Shown: piece after piece, positions 1 to 8,617 of the stretch | Layout of the letters: every line of letters begins with the position of its first letter | Numbering within the stretch: position 1 is the stretch's first letter | NCBI GenBank assembly: GCA_944415425.1 | Contig: CALYBP010000007.1 | Coordinates: forward strand, 1-46,570 | DNA length: 46,570 nt | Origin: an uncultured Ruminococcus sp. | GTDB lineage: Bacteria > Bacillota > Clostridia > Oscillospirales > Acutalibacteraceae | Direction of reading: 5' to 3' | Program-made: the position numbers and the translations under genes | Notes under the pieces: generated by a model | Database searches by the model: none | What the model saw: only the letters and a program-made list of their open reading frames with translations | Told to the model about the DNA's origin: nothing

Positions 1-538
1 CATCAAGAAACAAAACCTTGGGACTGTGCAGAAGCGACGCCGCAATATCCGCCCTCATTCTCTGCCCGAGTGAAAGGGTACGAACAGGACTTGTGATAAA
101 GCTTTCGAGATCCAGCACCTCGTTTAGAAAAGCCATTCGCTTGCGATACCTATCGTCGGGCACCTCATAGATTTCCTTAAGCACTCCGTAGGTTTCCCTT
201 AACGGCAAATCCCACCAAAGCTGAGTTCTCTGACCGAAAACAACACCGATTTCCTTAACATAGCTTTTGCGGTTTTGCGTAGGATTTTTACCGTTTATGG
301 TACAGCTTCCCGATGTAGGAGTCAAAATCCCCGTAAGCATTTTTATAACCGTGCTTTTGCCTGCACCGTTAGGTCCGATAAATCCGAGGATTTCTCCCTC
401 GGGCACATTAAAGCTTATGTCGTTTACCGCAACAATTTTTTCGGTTTTGGGATGAAACAGGGACTTAAAACTTCCTATAACCCCCGGTTCCTTAATCGTC
501 TTTTTAAACTCTTTTTTTAAATTGTCTACTTTGATCAT
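1..538 (-). CDS. ABC transporter ATP-binding subunit, 3' end cut by window edge
   Basis: This is the nucleotide-binding subunit of an ABC exporter; ATP hydrolysis at the inner face of the membrane would drive a permease that lies outside the window. The N-terminal 179 residues are present. Walker A (GPNGAGKS) is at residues 55-62, the signature LSLGQ is near residue 153, and the Walker B stretch VLFLD ends at the window edge. The long N-terminal lead before the ATPase core, with a FKSLFHPK segment, resembles the NatA/YbhF-like ABC-2 ATPases. The ATG at 538 follows a GGGGGGA ribosome binding site. The substrate cannot be read from the sequence. The family call is firm; the subfamily is inference. 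Confidence 0.9.
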   Translation of the reverse strand, partial: MIKVDNLKKEFKKTIKEPGVIGSFKSLFHPKTEKIVAVNDISFNVPEGEILGFIGPNGAGKSTVIKMLTGILTPTSGSCTINGKNPTQNRKSYVKEIGVVFGQRTQLWWDLPLRETYGVLKEIYEVPDDRYRKRMAFLNEVLDLESFITSPVRTLSLGQRMRADIAASLLHSPKVLFLD

Positions 539-566
539 AATATCCCCCCATTATATTATTCGATAT

Positions 567-595
567 ATTATAACACTTTTTTGCAAAAAATGCAA
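567..595 (-). promoter_or_regulatory. Sigma-A-type promoter for the ABC ATPase gene
   Basis: On the minus strand, TTGCAT (590-595) and TATAAT (567-572) are separated by 17 bases. They lie about 30 bases upstream of the start codon. Confidence 0.5.
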
Positions 596-676
596 ATTGT
601 GGCATTTAGCAATATTTTAATATCTTTACGCCTTTAATAAAAGAATTAGCATTCTTATAATTTCATTAAACTTTCG

Positions 677-853
677 TCAAATAAATCTGTTTTGTTCTGC
701 GTTATACTCGTAGCCTATTGAAGAAAGCTTTGAAATTATATCGTCGGCGCTTACGCAAAGTGATTTTGAAAGTTCCTCAAGAGAATTATAGTTATCACGA
801 AGCTGTGTGTTGATGTATGATAAAAGAATTGCGGGATCATTTGGTATTGACAT
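677..853 (-). CDS. DUF4250 domain protein (58 aa)
   Basis: This small protein reads MSIPNDPAILLSYINTQLRD at its start and ends IGYEYNAEQNRFI. The start (PNDPAILLS-N-LRD), the middle (LEEL) and the end (IGYEYN-EQNRF) match the DUF4250 family as I recall it, a roughly 55-60 residue family widespread in Clostridia with no known function. An AGGAGATGT ribosome binding site precedes the ATG at 853. It is the only gene between the ABC ATPase and maf. It has no membrane segment or cysteines. The predicted helices would suit a small helical binding domain, but that is speculation. Confidence 0.85.
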   Translation of the reverse strand: MSIPNDPAILLSYINTQLRDNYNSLEELSKSLCVSADDIISKLSSIGYEYNAEQNRFI

Positions 854-896
854 TATTACATCTCCTTTTAAACAGTAGTTAGTTTATAAATTAGGG

Positions 897-924
897 TTGT
901 TGAAAATTTAAAATATGTTATAAT
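897..924 (+). promoter_or_regulatory. Promoter for maf
   Basis: TTGTTG (897-902) and TATAAT (919-924) are separated by 16 bases, 31 bases upstream of the maf start. Confidence 0.5.
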
Positions 925-955
925 ACTTTTGAAATCTTTTGCGGAGGGATAAAAT

Positions 956-1522
956 ATGATAATTCTTGCTTCGGCTTCACCACGCAGACAGCAGCTTTTG
1001 TCACTGGTTTGTGACAGCTTTGAAATTGAGCCTGCCGATATAGAAGAAACGGTGGATTCAAAAACTGAACTTAATAAAGCACCCGAGCTTCTTGCCTTAA
1101 AAAAAGCCGAATATATACAAAATAAAAATCATTTTGACGACATTGTAATCGGATGTGACACAGGCGTGTTTCTTGACGGTGCAATGCTTGGAAAGCCGAA
1201 ATCAAAGGAAAACGCGAAGGAAATGCTTTTAAGCCTATCAGGCAGAAAGCATTGCGTTATTACGGGATGTGCACTTCTATTTAGAAATAAAAAAATTACA
1301 TTTTCCGTTTCTACCGAGGTTGAATTTTTTCCATTGAGTGAACGCGAAATCGACAAGTACATTGCTACCGAAGAGCCGATGGACAAGGCGGGCGGATACG
1401 GAATACAAGGCAAAGGAGCACTACTTGTTAAGAGAATCAACGGAGATTATTACAACGTTGTAGGTCTGCCGATTGCTCTGCTTAACAAAAAGCTCAAAGA
1501 ACTTTGCGAAAACAACACATAA
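956..1522 (+). CDS. maf: Maf-family nucleoside triphosphate pyrophosphatase
   Basis: Maf proteins hydrolyse non-canonical or modified NTPs to NMP plus pyrophosphate. They act as house-cleaning enzymes and are historically linked to septum formation. The 188-residue length is normal. The N-terminal ASASPRR motif is at residues 5-11, GCDTGV carries the conserved aspartate, and AGGYGIQGKGA near residues 145-155 is the family's C-terminal signature, followed by NVVGLPIALL. The ATG at 956 has a GGAGGG ribosome binding site seven bases upstream. It is a single-gene plus-strand unit with its own promoter, diverging from the DUF4250 gene. Its nucleotide specificity (dTTP/UTP or 7-methyl-GTP type) was not assigned. 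Confidence 0.95.
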   Translation: MIILASASPRRQQLLSLVCDSFEIEPADIEETVDSKTELNKAPELLALKKAEYIQNKNHFDDIVIGCDTGVFLDGAMLGKPKSKENAKEMLLSLSGRKHCVITGCALLFRNKKITFSVSTEVEFFPLSEREIDKYIATEEPMDKAGGYGIQGKGALLVKRINGDYYNVVGLPIALLNKKLKELCENNT

Positions 1523-1620
1523 AAAGCCGAGTGCCCTGACACGCACTTTGACACTTTGAGCAGACAGGTTGATATTATCAAAACTTCTCTCTCCGACCGT
1601 TTTCGGGCAGTTTCATAAAT

Positions 1621-1668
1621 AAACAAAAGGCTGCAAACGGTGCTTATTAAAATCACACCGTTGCAGCC
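1621..1668 (-). terminator. Rho-independent terminator after the P-loop protein gene
   Basis: Arms 1629-1642 (GGCTGCAAACGGTG) and 1656-1668 (CACCGTTGCAGCC) pair with one bulged base. On the minus strand they are followed by TTTTGTTT (1628-1621). Confidence 0.8.
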
Positions 1669-1698
1669 TGTTTTAATCTTAAATCTTAGGTAATCAAA

Positions 1699-2115
1699 TT
1701 ATACTTTCTGGCAAACAGCATTAATTGATTCAGGAATATCTTCTTCCGAAGCGGAAATAAGAAGAACAATATTTGTCGATGATGTTTCGGAAAGCTCCTG
1801 AAGCTTCTTAGTGAAATCTTCAAGTCCTGCAACGCCGTCGGGGCAAATCTTGAATGTAGAATCAACAAGAATATCAGTTACATCGTAGTTGCCTGCACAA
1901 ATGCCGCTGATAAATCCGTAAAGCATATCGTAACCCTCAACGAGGTACTGCTCAGTATCAATAAGTCTTGCCTTATGAGTTACGTCATAAGTGAGCTTTG
2001 AGCCCTTTTCAACTACTACAACATTACCCGATGATGCGGCAACTGCTTCGTTTGCAAGAGCAATAAGTTTCTTAGTTTTTCCTGTTCCTTTTTTACCGAT
2101 AAGTAAAGTAACCAT
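1699..2115 (-). CDS. Small P-loop ATP-binding protein, function unknown
   Basis: The 138-residue protein opens directly with a Walker A loop, GKKGTGKTK (residues 7-15). A hydrophobic strand ending in aspartate, DILVDST (about 81-87), could serve as Walker B, and a later strand reads NIVLLISASEED. No other domain is visible, and the whole protein is little more than a minimal P-loop fold. GGGAGG precedes the ATG at 2115. It lies 37 bases downstream of pgi on the same strand and shares the terminator at 1621-1668, so it is probably cotranscribed with pgi. I do not recognise a characterised relative; a nucleotide-dependent switch or DNA-packaging-like role would be guesswork. Confidence 0.75.
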   Translation of the reverse strand: MVTLLIGKKGTGKTKKLIALANEAVAASSGNVVVVEKGSKLTYDVTHKARLIDTEQYLVEGYDMLYGFISGICAGNYDVTDILVDSTFKICPDGVAGLEDFTKKLQELSETSSTNIVLLISASEEDIPESINAVCQKV

Positions 2116-2152
2116 AATCAGTTCCTCCCGTTAATTTAACTTTAAAAAGAAA

Positions 2153-3490
2153 TTACTTAAGTCTTGCTTCAAGAGCAGCTTTTTGATCCTCATATCCAGG
2201 CTTGCCGAGCAATGCAAACATATTCTTCTTATAGCTCTCAACGCCGGGCTGATTAAACGGGTTTACACCGAGCATATAGCCTGAAATAGCGCAAGCCTTT
2301 TCAAAGAAATAAATGAGATAACCAAGCTCTGATTCATTCATCTCGGGCACATTGATAACAACATTGGGAACTCCGCCGTCATTGTGTGCAAGAACGGTAC
2401 CCTCAAAAGCTTTTTGATTTACAAATCCCATTGTCTTGCCTGAAAGGAAGTTAAGACCGTCAACATTTGTAGGATCTGTACCGAGTGTAACTTCTTTTTT
2501 ACATTTATCAAATAGAACAACAGTTTCAAACATTGTGCGTCTGCCGTCCTGAATGTACTGACCAAGCGAGTGAAGATCGGTAGAGAAAATGACACTTGCG
2601 GGGAAAATGCCTTTGTTATCCTTGCCCTCACTCTCAGCAAACAACTGCTTAAACCACTCGGACATCATTGTGTAGGCAGGCTCGTAAGATACCATAACCT
2701 CCATTGTTTTGCCCTTGCGGTAAAGAATATTACGAATTGCAGCATATTTGTAGCAATCGTTTGTCATCAAATCATCATTGTCAAAGTCTTTCTGAGCCTT
2801 AGCGGCACCCTGCATAAGAGCGTCAATATCAGCGCCCGATACAGCGATAGGCAAAAGGCCTACGGCAGTAAGAACGGAAAAGCGTCCGCCTACATCATCG
2901 GGTACTACAAAGGTTTCGTAGCCTTCCTCATCGGCAAGAGCCTTGAGTGTTCCCTTTGCCTTGTCGGTTGTACAGTAAATACGCTCTCTTGCGCCGTCTT
3001 TGCCGTACTTTTTCTCAAGCATTTCACGGAACACACGGAAAGCGATAGCAGGCTCCGTTGTTGTGCCTGACTTTGAAATCATATTAACGGATACATCCTT
3101 GCCCTCGCAAAGCTCCATAATCTCGGCAAGAGCTGATGAGCTGATTGAATTACCCGTAAAGAAAATCTGCGGTGTATCCTTGCAAGTAAGGTTATAATTT
3201 TGAGAAGTCAAAAACTCGATTGCCGCACGGGCGCCGAGATATGAGCCGCCGATTCCGATTACTACAAAAACATCTGTGTCCTTCTTTATTTTCTCAGCGG
3301 CAGCCTTGATTCTTGCGAACTCTTCCTTGTCATAATCAGTCGGAAGGCTCAGCCAGCCGAGAAAATCATTTCCGAGACCCGAACCGTCATGGAGCATTTT
3401 GTGTGCCGTTTTTACTTCAGCAGCAACGCCCTCATATTCGTGCTCATTAATAAAACCTCTTAAATACTTGTCTGTTAGTTTAGTTGCCAT
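2153..3490 (-). CDS. pgi: Glucose-6-phosphate isomerase
   Basis: This enzyme interconverts glucose 6-phosphate and fructose 6-phosphate in cytoplasmic glycolysis and gluconeogenesis. The 445-residue length fits the short Gram-positive form. Visible motifs are GIGGSYLG (79-86), the phosphate-binding SKSGTTTEP (139-147), GGRFS (201-205), the catalytic glutamate in SEGKDNKG (about 288), histidine 307 in STDLHSLGQ, and [11 protein letters not shown] near the C-terminus with the catalytic lysine. It has its own promoter upstream (3565-3593) and an AGGAGG-like ribosome binding site. The small P-loop gene follows closely. Nothing is anomalous. Confidence 0.97.
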   Translation of the reverse strand: MATKLTDKYLRGFINEHEYEGVAAEVKTAHKMLHDGSGLGNDFLGWLSLPTDYDKEEFARIKAAAEKIKKDTDVFVVIGIGGSYLGARAAIEFLTSQNYNLTCKDTPQIFFTGNSISSSALAEIMELCEGKDVSVNMISKSGTTTEPAIAFRVFREMLEKKYGKDGARERIYCTTDKAKGTLKALADEEGYETFVVPDDVGGRFSVLTAVGLLPIAVSGADIDALMQGAAKAQKDFDNDDLMTNDCYKYAAIRNILYRKGKTMEVMVSYEPAYTMMSEWFKQLFAESEGKDNKGIFPASVIFSTDLHSLGQYIQDGRRTMFETVVLFDKCKKEVTLGTDPTNVDGLNFLSGKTMGFVNQKAFEGTVLAHNDGGVPNVVINVPEMNESELGYLIYFFEKACAISGYMLGVNPFNQPGVESYKKNMFALLGKPGYEDQKAALEARLK

Positions 3491-3564
3491 TGATAAATTC
3501 CTCCAAAATTCTTATTCGGAAAAATAGTATGTATTTGCTCCGATATAAGTATCTTTGTTGTTTT

Positions 3565-3593
3565 ATTATACTATAAATCAAGTATTTTTGCAA
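3565..3593 (-). promoter_or_regulatory. Promoter for pgi
   Basis: On the minus strand, TTGCAA (3588-3593) and TATAAT (3565-3570) are separated by exactly 17 bases. The transcript leader to the pgi start would be about 70 bases. Confidence 0.6.
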
Positions 3594-3609
3594 GGTCAAT
3601 TTGTTAAGT

Positions 3610-4752
3610 TTATAATGAGATTAGAGAATTAAAAACCATCTCAAGAACCAACATATACGAAATTTTTTCAACCGGAAACGCCGCGGTTATATCACATTCT
3701 TTGATGTTTTCACCGTCAAGCGTGTAAATTAATTTACCTAATTTTTGATTTTTTTCTATTGGAGCCGACACGCTTTCGGGCAAATTTACCGTAGTTTTTA
3801 TATCGCCTTCCCGACCCTTGTCAACTACGACCTTTGATGATGCGGGGCAATTTATGCTTACGTTTGCCTCCATTCCTCCGTCAACCTTTATTTGTGAGGG
3901 CATTTCATCGGGAAGTGTTAATTCTTTTACGGAAATATTTGCAAATCCGTAATCAAGCAAAGCCGCCGCATCGGCAAATCTTTCCTTGCCGGTATCGCAG
4001 CCGAGTACTACCGCTATCAGAGAAACATCCCCTCTCTTTGCAGTTGCTGACATGCAGCAGCCTGCGTCATCGGTAGTTCCTGTTTTCAGACCTGTTATGC
4101 CGTTATATGTCTTTAAAAGCTTATTTGTGTTTACGATCTGAGTTTTACCGTCTCTTAGGGTATCGAGCCATATTGAGCTGTAATCAAATATTTTTTCGTG
4201 CTTAATAAGCTCCTTTGACATAATCGCAACATCATATGCTGAAGTTACATGACCCTCCTCATCAAGTCCGTTGCAGTTTTTGAATACGGTATCGTTCATT
4301 TTTAACTCTTTTGCACGCTTATTCATATTTTCTATAAACGCATCTTCACTTCCGCTTATATGCTCAGCAAGCGCAACTGCCGCGTCATTTGCGGATGCCA
4401 CAACGGTTGCCTTTATCATATCATCGGCACTCATTGTCTCGCCCGTCTCAAGCCAAATATCGCTGCCGCCCATTGACGCAGCGTGCTCGGATGCGGTAAT
4501 TGTATCATCAAGCGAAAGTTTCCCGCTGTCTATTGCCTCAAAGACAAGCAGAAGAGTCATAACCTTTGTTACGGATGCACACGGACGCTTTTCGTGAGAA
4601 TTTTTTTCAAAAATAATTTTTCCGGTAGTTGCCTCCATCAAAACGGCTGACGGAGCAGTTATTGTGTCCGCACTTACGGCACCTGCCTTTGATGAAGCGG
4701 GAAATAATAATACCAATGAAACCAAAGCATAAATAATAACTTTTTTAAGCAT
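3610..4752 (-). CDS. D-alanyl-D-alanine carboxypeptidase (peptidase S11, DacA/DacF type)
   Basis: This penicillin-binding protein trims the terminal D-Ala from peptidoglycan pentapeptides at the outer face of the membrane. A signal peptide covers roughly residues 1-28. The catalytic SVTK is at 60-63, the second motif appears as SAN at 120-122, and KTG is at 223-225. A C-terminal beta domain follows, and the last ~20 residues (ISYMLVLEMVF) form an amphipathic membrane anchor. I chose the ATG at 4752 (380 residues) because GAGGTG lies six bases upstream and the signal peptide begins there; in-frame starts at 4770 and 4782 only add a non-signal lead. Its ribosome binding site lies inside the terminator hairpin of the upstream gene. 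Confidence 0.93.
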   Translation of the reverse strand: MLKKVIIYALVSLVLLFPASSKAGAVSADTITAPSAVLMEATTGKIIFEKNSHEKRPCASVTKVMTLLLVFEAIDSGKLSLDDTITASEHAASMGGSDIWLETGETMSADDMIKATVVASANDAAVALAEHISGSEDAFIENMNKRAKELKMNDTVFKNCNGLDEEGHVTSAYDVAIMSKELIKHEKIFDYSSIWLDTLRDGKTQIVNTNKLLKTYNGITGLKTGTTDDAGCCMSATAKRGDVSLIAVVLGCDTGKERFADAAALLDYGFANISVKELTLPDEMPSQIKVDGGMEANVSINCPASSKVVVDKGREGDIKTTVNLPESVSAPIEKNQKLGKLIYTLDGENIKECDITAAFPVEKISYMLVLEMVFNSLISL

Positions 4753-4786
4753 AAAAAACACCTCGTTCATTAATATGAACAAGGTG
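4753..4786 (-). terminator. Terminator hairpin of the zinc-ribbon gene, overlapping the next gene's ribosome binding site
   Basis: Arms 4775-4786 and 4759-4770 form a 12-bp stem with one G-U pair and a TAAT/ATTA loop. On the minus strand six T residues (4758-4753) follow, and the very next bases are the dac ATG. The 3' arm holds GAGGTG, the dac Shine-Dalgarno sequence. Confidence 0.75.
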
Positions 4787-4831
4787 TAATTTGTATGTTG
4801 ATTTTCGCCTTAATCGGGCAGATTTTCAGCC

Positions 4832-5335
4832 TTAGTTGAGAAATTTAAGGCTGCGGAGAATCGGTACTTCTACGGACTTGTTAAGGCAAGTGTTGATGAA
4901 GGCGATAACTGTAACCACAAGAATGATAACAGTACATACGCCGAAAGCAATCGGAACAATGCATGTCCAGAACAGAACAGCCGAAATAAAAGCCAAAATC
5001 ATTGTAGTTACGGAAATTTTAAGGCCCTGCTTAATGTGGAAATTCAAATAATCTGATTTATTTGAAATTCTTGCTACAAGCGCAATCAGCACCCCGAAAA
5101 TACCGCAGCAATAACACAAAAGCGCAAGCAGCTTATTATCGTGTACTTCTTGAGCGGCAAACTCAGCAGTGTGATCATACGGATTTACAACAGGGGTAAA
5201 CGGCTGAGCGTAATTGCTTTGATACGCATTGGGCTGAGGCTGCTGGGGATTAGCATTTTGAAATGAAAATCCGCAGTTAGTGCAGAACATTGCGTCATCC
5301 GACATTTGGTTGTTACAATTAGGACAATTTTTCAT
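4832..5335 (-). CDS. Zinc-ribbon membrane protein, function unknown
   Basis: The 167-residue protein starts with a double-CxxC zinc ribbon (CPNCNNQMSDDAMFCTNCG, residues 4-22). A Gln/Pro/Asn-rich linker runs to about residue 60. The rest has two to three hydrophobic segments (LLALLCYCCGIFGVLIALVA; TTMILAFISAVLFWTCIV; FGVCTVIILVVTVIAF) separated by an FHIKQGLK stretch. The architecture, and the phrase YLNFHIKQGLK in particular, recalls DUF4870-type small membrane proteins. No enzymatic motif is seen. An AGGA ribosome binding site lies close to the ATG at 5335. It is probably a single-gene unit ending at the hairpin at 4753-4786. Confidence 0.8.
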   Translation of the reverse strand: MKNCPNCNNQMSDDAMFCTNCGFSFQNANPQQPQPNAYQSNYAQPFTPVVNPYDHTAEFAAQEVHDNKLLALLCYCCGIFGVLIALVARISNKSDYLNFHIKQGLKISVTTMILAFISAVLFWTCIVPIAFGVCTVIILVVTVIAFINTCLNKSVEVPILRSLKFLN

Positions 5336-5386
5336 TATAATTCCTCCAAAATTTTTATTATATTAAATTAATAATAATTAAGTATA

Positions 5387-5854
5387 TCATTCTATAAGAC
5401 AAACCGCATGAGCAGAAATTCCCTCAAGTCTGCCGGTAAATCCGAGTTTTTCCTCGGTTGTTGCTTTGACGCTTACTTCTGAAATGCTTATACCGCATGC
5501 ACGGGCAATATTTTCACGCATTAAATCAATGTGATTTTTAAGCTTTGGTTTTTGAGCTATCACGGTTGAATCAATGTTTATTATTCTGTATCCGTTTTCC
5601 TTTAAAACGCCGCATACACGCTCTAAAAGCAGTATACTGTCGGCGCCCTTGTAAGCTTCGTCGTCATCGGGAAAAAGTTTTCCGATATCGCCGAGAGCGG
5701 CAGCACCGAGCAAAGCGTCCATAATGGCATGCACAAGCACATCGGCGTCGGAGTGTCCGAGCAAGCCAAGCTCAAACGGAATCTCAACTCCGCCGAGAAT
5801 CAGCTTTCTTCTTTCTGTCAGCTTATGCACATCATAGCCGTGACCTATTCGCAT
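5387..5854 (-). CDS. ispF: 2-C-methyl-D-erythritol 2,4-cyclodiphosphate synthase
   Basis: IspF is the fifth enzyme of the methylerythritol phosphate isoprenoid pathway; it forms the cyclic diphosphate from the CDP-ME 2-phosphate. Zn-ligand motifs are visible: D8 and H10 in GYDVH and H42 in [14 protein letters not shown], with GHSDAD at 33-38. The substrate-loop signature [11 protein letters not shown] lies near the C-terminus. I chose the second ATG (5854, 155 residues, [10 protein letters not shown]) because AAAGGA is about eight bases upstream; the ATG at 5863 directly abuts the ribosome binding site. It lies 43 bases downstream of ispD and is probably cotranscribed with it. Confidence 0.96.
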   Translation of the reverse strand: MRIGHGYDVHKLTERRKLILGGVEIPFELGLLGHSDADVLVHAIMDALLGAAALGDIGKLFPDDDEAYKGADSILLLERVCGVLKENGYRIINIDSTVIAQKPKLKNHIDLMRENIARACGISISEVSVKATTEEKLGFTGRLEGISAHAVCLIE

Positions 5855-5906
5855 TTTTCTCATCCTTTAATAATATTACTGCAATTTTTAAATGATGCAT
5901 AAATAT

Positions 5907-6599
5907 CTAAATTCTTGACCTTAAAATGCTCTCCGCAATTATTATATCTATCGGCGTTGTCAGCTTAATATTCTCAGGACTACCTTTAACGACTTCAATT
6001 TCTCCGCCCATATTTTCGATAAGAGAACAATCGTCGGTATAGTTTATCATATTATCGCCTGCATTTTCCAGAGCAAATTTATAAAGCTCACATTCAAAAA
6101 CCTGAGGCGTCTGAACAGCACGAAGCTGCGACCTTAGAGGGGTGCTCTCTATTTTGTTAAACCCGTCAACAATTTTTATTGTATCGGTAACCGAAGTCCC
6201 GAGAGTTGCCGCACCGTTATCAAAAGCCGACTCAACAACCCGCTCGATCTCTTCAACCGTAATCAGAGGGCGGGCTCCGTCGTGAATCGCATAGTATTTT
6301 GCTTTTTCATTGGTAGCTTTAACTCCGTTGCGAACGCTTTCAGCACGGGACGCACCGCCGTTAACTATGGCACTCACCTTTGAAAAATTATTTTCAAGAG
6401 CAATATCTTTGATACGCTGTTTATCCTGCTCACGGCTCACTACAACTATTTCTTTTATTAAATGACAGTTTTGAAACGCCTTTAATGTATATTCAATAGC
6501 AGGGCGTGACAAAAGCGGAATAAACTGCTTGCTGTCGGCAATCCCCATTCTTACAGAGCCGCCCGCCGCTACTATTATAGCAGAAACATAAGCTGACAT
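5907..6599 (-). CDS. ispD: 2-C-methyl-D-erythritol 4-phosphate cytidylyltransferase
   Basis: IspD couples MEP to CTP, giving CDP-ME, two steps before the reaction of the adjacent ispF product. The 230-residue length is normal. The nucleotide-binding motif AAGGSVRMG with downstream SKQF is at about residues 11-27, the substrate motif IHDGARPLI near 100, and the conserved LRAVQTPQVFE near 162. The TDDCSLIE segment is also typical. The gene starts 20 bases downstream of the sulfhydrylase gene, so the two isoprenoid genes may be read from a longer transcript. Nothing is unusual. Confidence 0.96.
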   Translation of the reverse strand: MSAYVSAIIVAAGGSVRMGIADSKQFIPLLSRPAIEYTLKAFQNCHLIKEIVVVSREQDKQRIKDIALENNFSKVSAIVNGGASRAESVRNGVKATNEKAKYYAIHDGARPLITVEEIERVVESAFDNGAATLGTSVTDTIKIVDGFNKIESTPLRSQLRAVQTPQVFECELYKFALENAGDNMINYTDDCSLIENMGGEIEVVKGSPENIKLTTPIDIIIAESILRSRI

Positions 6600-6619
6600 A
6601 ACACTATCTCCAAAAAGCT

Positions 6620-7891
6620 TTACACTTTATCAAACGCCTGTTTTAGATCGTCTATTAAATCATCAACATTTTCAATTCCGACTGATAGTCTGATTAAGTC
6701 GGGCGCAATTCCTGCTTCCAAAAGCTGTTGTTCCGTCATCTGGCGATGAGTATGGCTTGCAGGATGCAAAAGACAGGTTTTTGCGTCAGCAACATGGGTA
6801 GCGATGGACGCGAGCTTTAAGCTGTCCATAAACTTAATTGACTTTTCTCTTCCTCCCTTTAAGCCAAACGCAAGAACGCCGCATGAGCCGTTAGGAAGAT
6901 ATTTCTTAGCAAGCTCATTGTACTTGTCTCCCTCAAGGTCGGGATAGTCAACCCAAGCCACTTTGTCGTTTGACTTTAAAAACTTTGCGATTTCCAGCGC
7001 GTTTTTGCAGTGACGCTCCATTCTCAAATGTAGCGACTCAAGACCGTTCATGAGGTAAAATGCGTTCTGCGGCGACTGAATTGAGCCGAGATCACGCATA
7101 AGCTGAGATGTAGCCTTTGTAATGTATGCAAGTTTACCGAATTTTTCGGCATAAACGATACCGTGATATGACTCATCTGGAGTTGTAAGTCCGGGATATT
7201 TATCAGCGTACTGCATCCAATCGAAATTACCGCTGTCAACAATAGCTCCGCCCACTCCGACAGCGTGACCGTCCATATACTTTGTAGTGGAATGAGTTAC
7301 AATATCTGCACCCCATTTTATAGGCTGACAATTCACAGGAGTTGCAAATGTGTTGTCCACAATAAGGGGAACACCGTGGGAATGTGCAAGTCGGGCAAAC
7401 TTTTCAATGTCAAGCACCGAAACAGTAGGATTTGTTATGGTTTCACCGAAAACAGCCCTTGTGTTAGGCTTAAACGCCTTGGCAAGTTCTTCCTCAGGCA
7501 GATTTTGATCAACAAATGTACAGTCAATTCCCATTTTCTTCATTGTAACGCCTAAAAGATTAAAAGTACCGCCGTAAATTGAGGAGGAAGCGACAATGTG
7601 GCTTCCTGCCTCGCAAATATTAAACAAAGCAAAAAAGTTTGCAGCCTGACCGCTTGATGTAAGCATACCTGCAACACCGCCCTCCAATGCAGCGATTTTT
7701 GCCGCTACTGCATCGTTTGTCGGGTTTTGCAGTCTTGTATAAAAATATCCGCTTGCCTCAAGGTCAAACAGTTTTCCCATTTCGTCACTTGTAGAATATT
7801 TGAAAGTTGTGCTCTGATAGATAGGTATCTGGCGCGGTTCGCCGTTTTTTGGTTCATAGCCTGCATGCAGGCATTTTGTTTCAGTTTTCAT
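6620..7891 (-). CDS. O-acetylhomoserine sulfhydrylase / aminocarboxypropyltransferase
   Basis: This PLP enzyme of the Cys/Met metabolism family makes homocysteine from O-acetylhomoserine and sulfide in methionine synthesis. The 423-residue length fits MetY. The PLP phosphate-binding SSGQAA is at 79-84, YTRLQNPTND at 51-60, the cofactor aspartate in IVDNTFATP near 179, and the Schiff-base lysine K204 in HSTTKYMDGH. The C-terminal SVGIEN..DLI signature is present. AGGAGG precedes the start at 7891. No methionine riboswitch or T-box fits in the 39-base gap to the upstream gene. I give no symbol because metY, cysD and metZ names are mixed in this family. Confidence 0.93.
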   Translation of the reverse strand: MKTETKCLHAGYEPKNGEPRQIPIYQSTTFKYSTSDEMGKLFDLEASGYFYTRLQNPTNDAVAAKIAALEGGVAGMLTSSGQAANFFALFNICEAGSHIVASSSIYGGTFNLLGVTMKKMGIDCTFVDQNLPEEELAKAFKPNTRAVFGETITNPTVSVLDIEKFARLAHSHGVPLIVDNTFATPVNCQPIKWGADIVTHSTTKYMDGHAVGVGGAIVDSGNFDWMQYADKYPGLTTPDESYHGIVYAEKFGKLAYITKATSQLMRDLGSIQSPQNAFYLMNGLESLHLRMERHCKNALEIAKFLKSNDKVAWVDYPDLEGDKYNELAKKYLPNGSCGVLAFGLKGGREKSIKFMDSLKLASIATHVADAKTCLLHPASHTHRQMTEQQLLEAGIAPDLIRLSVGIENVDDLIDDLKQAFDKV

Positions 7892-7930
7892 TTACTAAAA
7901 TACCTCCTGACATTGGGTAACACATATTAT

Positions 7931-8449
7931 TTAAAATAAATTCTTTATAAATTCCATAATAAAATCGGTTCCGTAAATTACAAGCGCAAATACAATAATA
8001 AGCAAAATAGCCGATACAACTCTTACCGTAGTACGCTTTGTATTGCTCATCGCCTCAAACTGTTCGGCATCCGCATCTGAATCCATGTATTCATCCGCCG
8101 AATCTGTCCCGTTGACTATTTTTTCTCCGCCGAGTTTAATTGCGCCTATACCGACGCAAATATCATATGCTTTTTCGTACGCAGAATACGGTACCAAAAT
8201 ATCATAAGTCGATGTATCACTTCCAGTAAACACTTTTGCTGACGCCATATTTTTCTGCAAAATGCTGCTGCATGGAATCATACTGTCATCAAGTGCAGCC
8301 GTTATTCTTTCAAGCTCAAAGCCTGAAGCTGATATAAGACACACGGGAGTATTTTTATCAGTTATTGCGCAAAGAGATTTTTTGCAGCTTGTACATACTT
8401 GCTGTTCATCATCATACAAATGTTTGCATTTTTTACAGTATTTCATCAT
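7931..8449 (-). CDS. Zinc-ribbon protein with C-terminal membrane anchor, function unknown
   Basis: The 172-residue protein opens with a CKKCKHLYDDEQQVCTSCKK zinc ribbon (residues 5-24). A soluble middle (about 33-105) has a FELERITAALDDSMIPC...YDILVPYSAYEKAYDIC pattern. An acidic linker rich in D and E follows, and then one C-terminal transmembrane helix (VRVVSAILLIIVFALVIYGTDF, about 142-163). The middle region resembles DUF2007-type signal-transducer folds, in which a helix-strand unit detects a ligand; this is inference from the pattern. Two ATG codons are adjacent at 8449 and 8446, with GGAAAGG upstream. It lies directly upstream of the sulfhydrylase gene on the same strand. Confidence 0.75.
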   Translation of the reverse strand: MMKYCKKCKHLYDDEQQVCTSCKKSLCAITDKNTPVCLISASGFELERITAALDDSMIPCSSILQKNMASAKVFTGSDTSTYDILVPYSAYEKAYDICVGIGAIKLGGEKIVNGTDSADEYMDSDADAEQFEAMSNTKRTTVRVVSAILLIIVFALVIYGTDFIMEFIKNLF

Positions 8450-8574
8450 TTTACCTTTCCGATTTAAGTATTACGATACAATATTACCATAAATTTATTT
8501 ATGTAGCAATACCCCAACTCAATTTATATAATGTTTTTACAATTATGTTGTTTTGTATTGATATATTGTTATAC

Positions 8575-8601
8575 AAAAAGCTCCTCCGAAAACAGAGGAG
8601 C
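8575..8601 (-). terminator. Terminator of the carboxyltransferase operon
   Basis: On the minus strand, GCTCCTC (8601-8595) pairs with GAGGAGC (8586-8580) around an 8-base loop, followed by TTTTT (8579-8575). It lies just after the OadA-like gene. Confidence 0.85.
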
Positions 8602-8617
8602 AAATTTTGTTAAAATA

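Noticed and set aside
2570..3070. Open frame of 166 codons on the plus strand inside pgi
   Set aside because: It is antisense to a gene with complete family motifs, has no ribosome binding site and encodes no recognisable domain.
7892..7930. SAM or T-box riboswitch before the sulfhydrylase gene
   Set aside because: The gap is only 39 bases, too short for either element.
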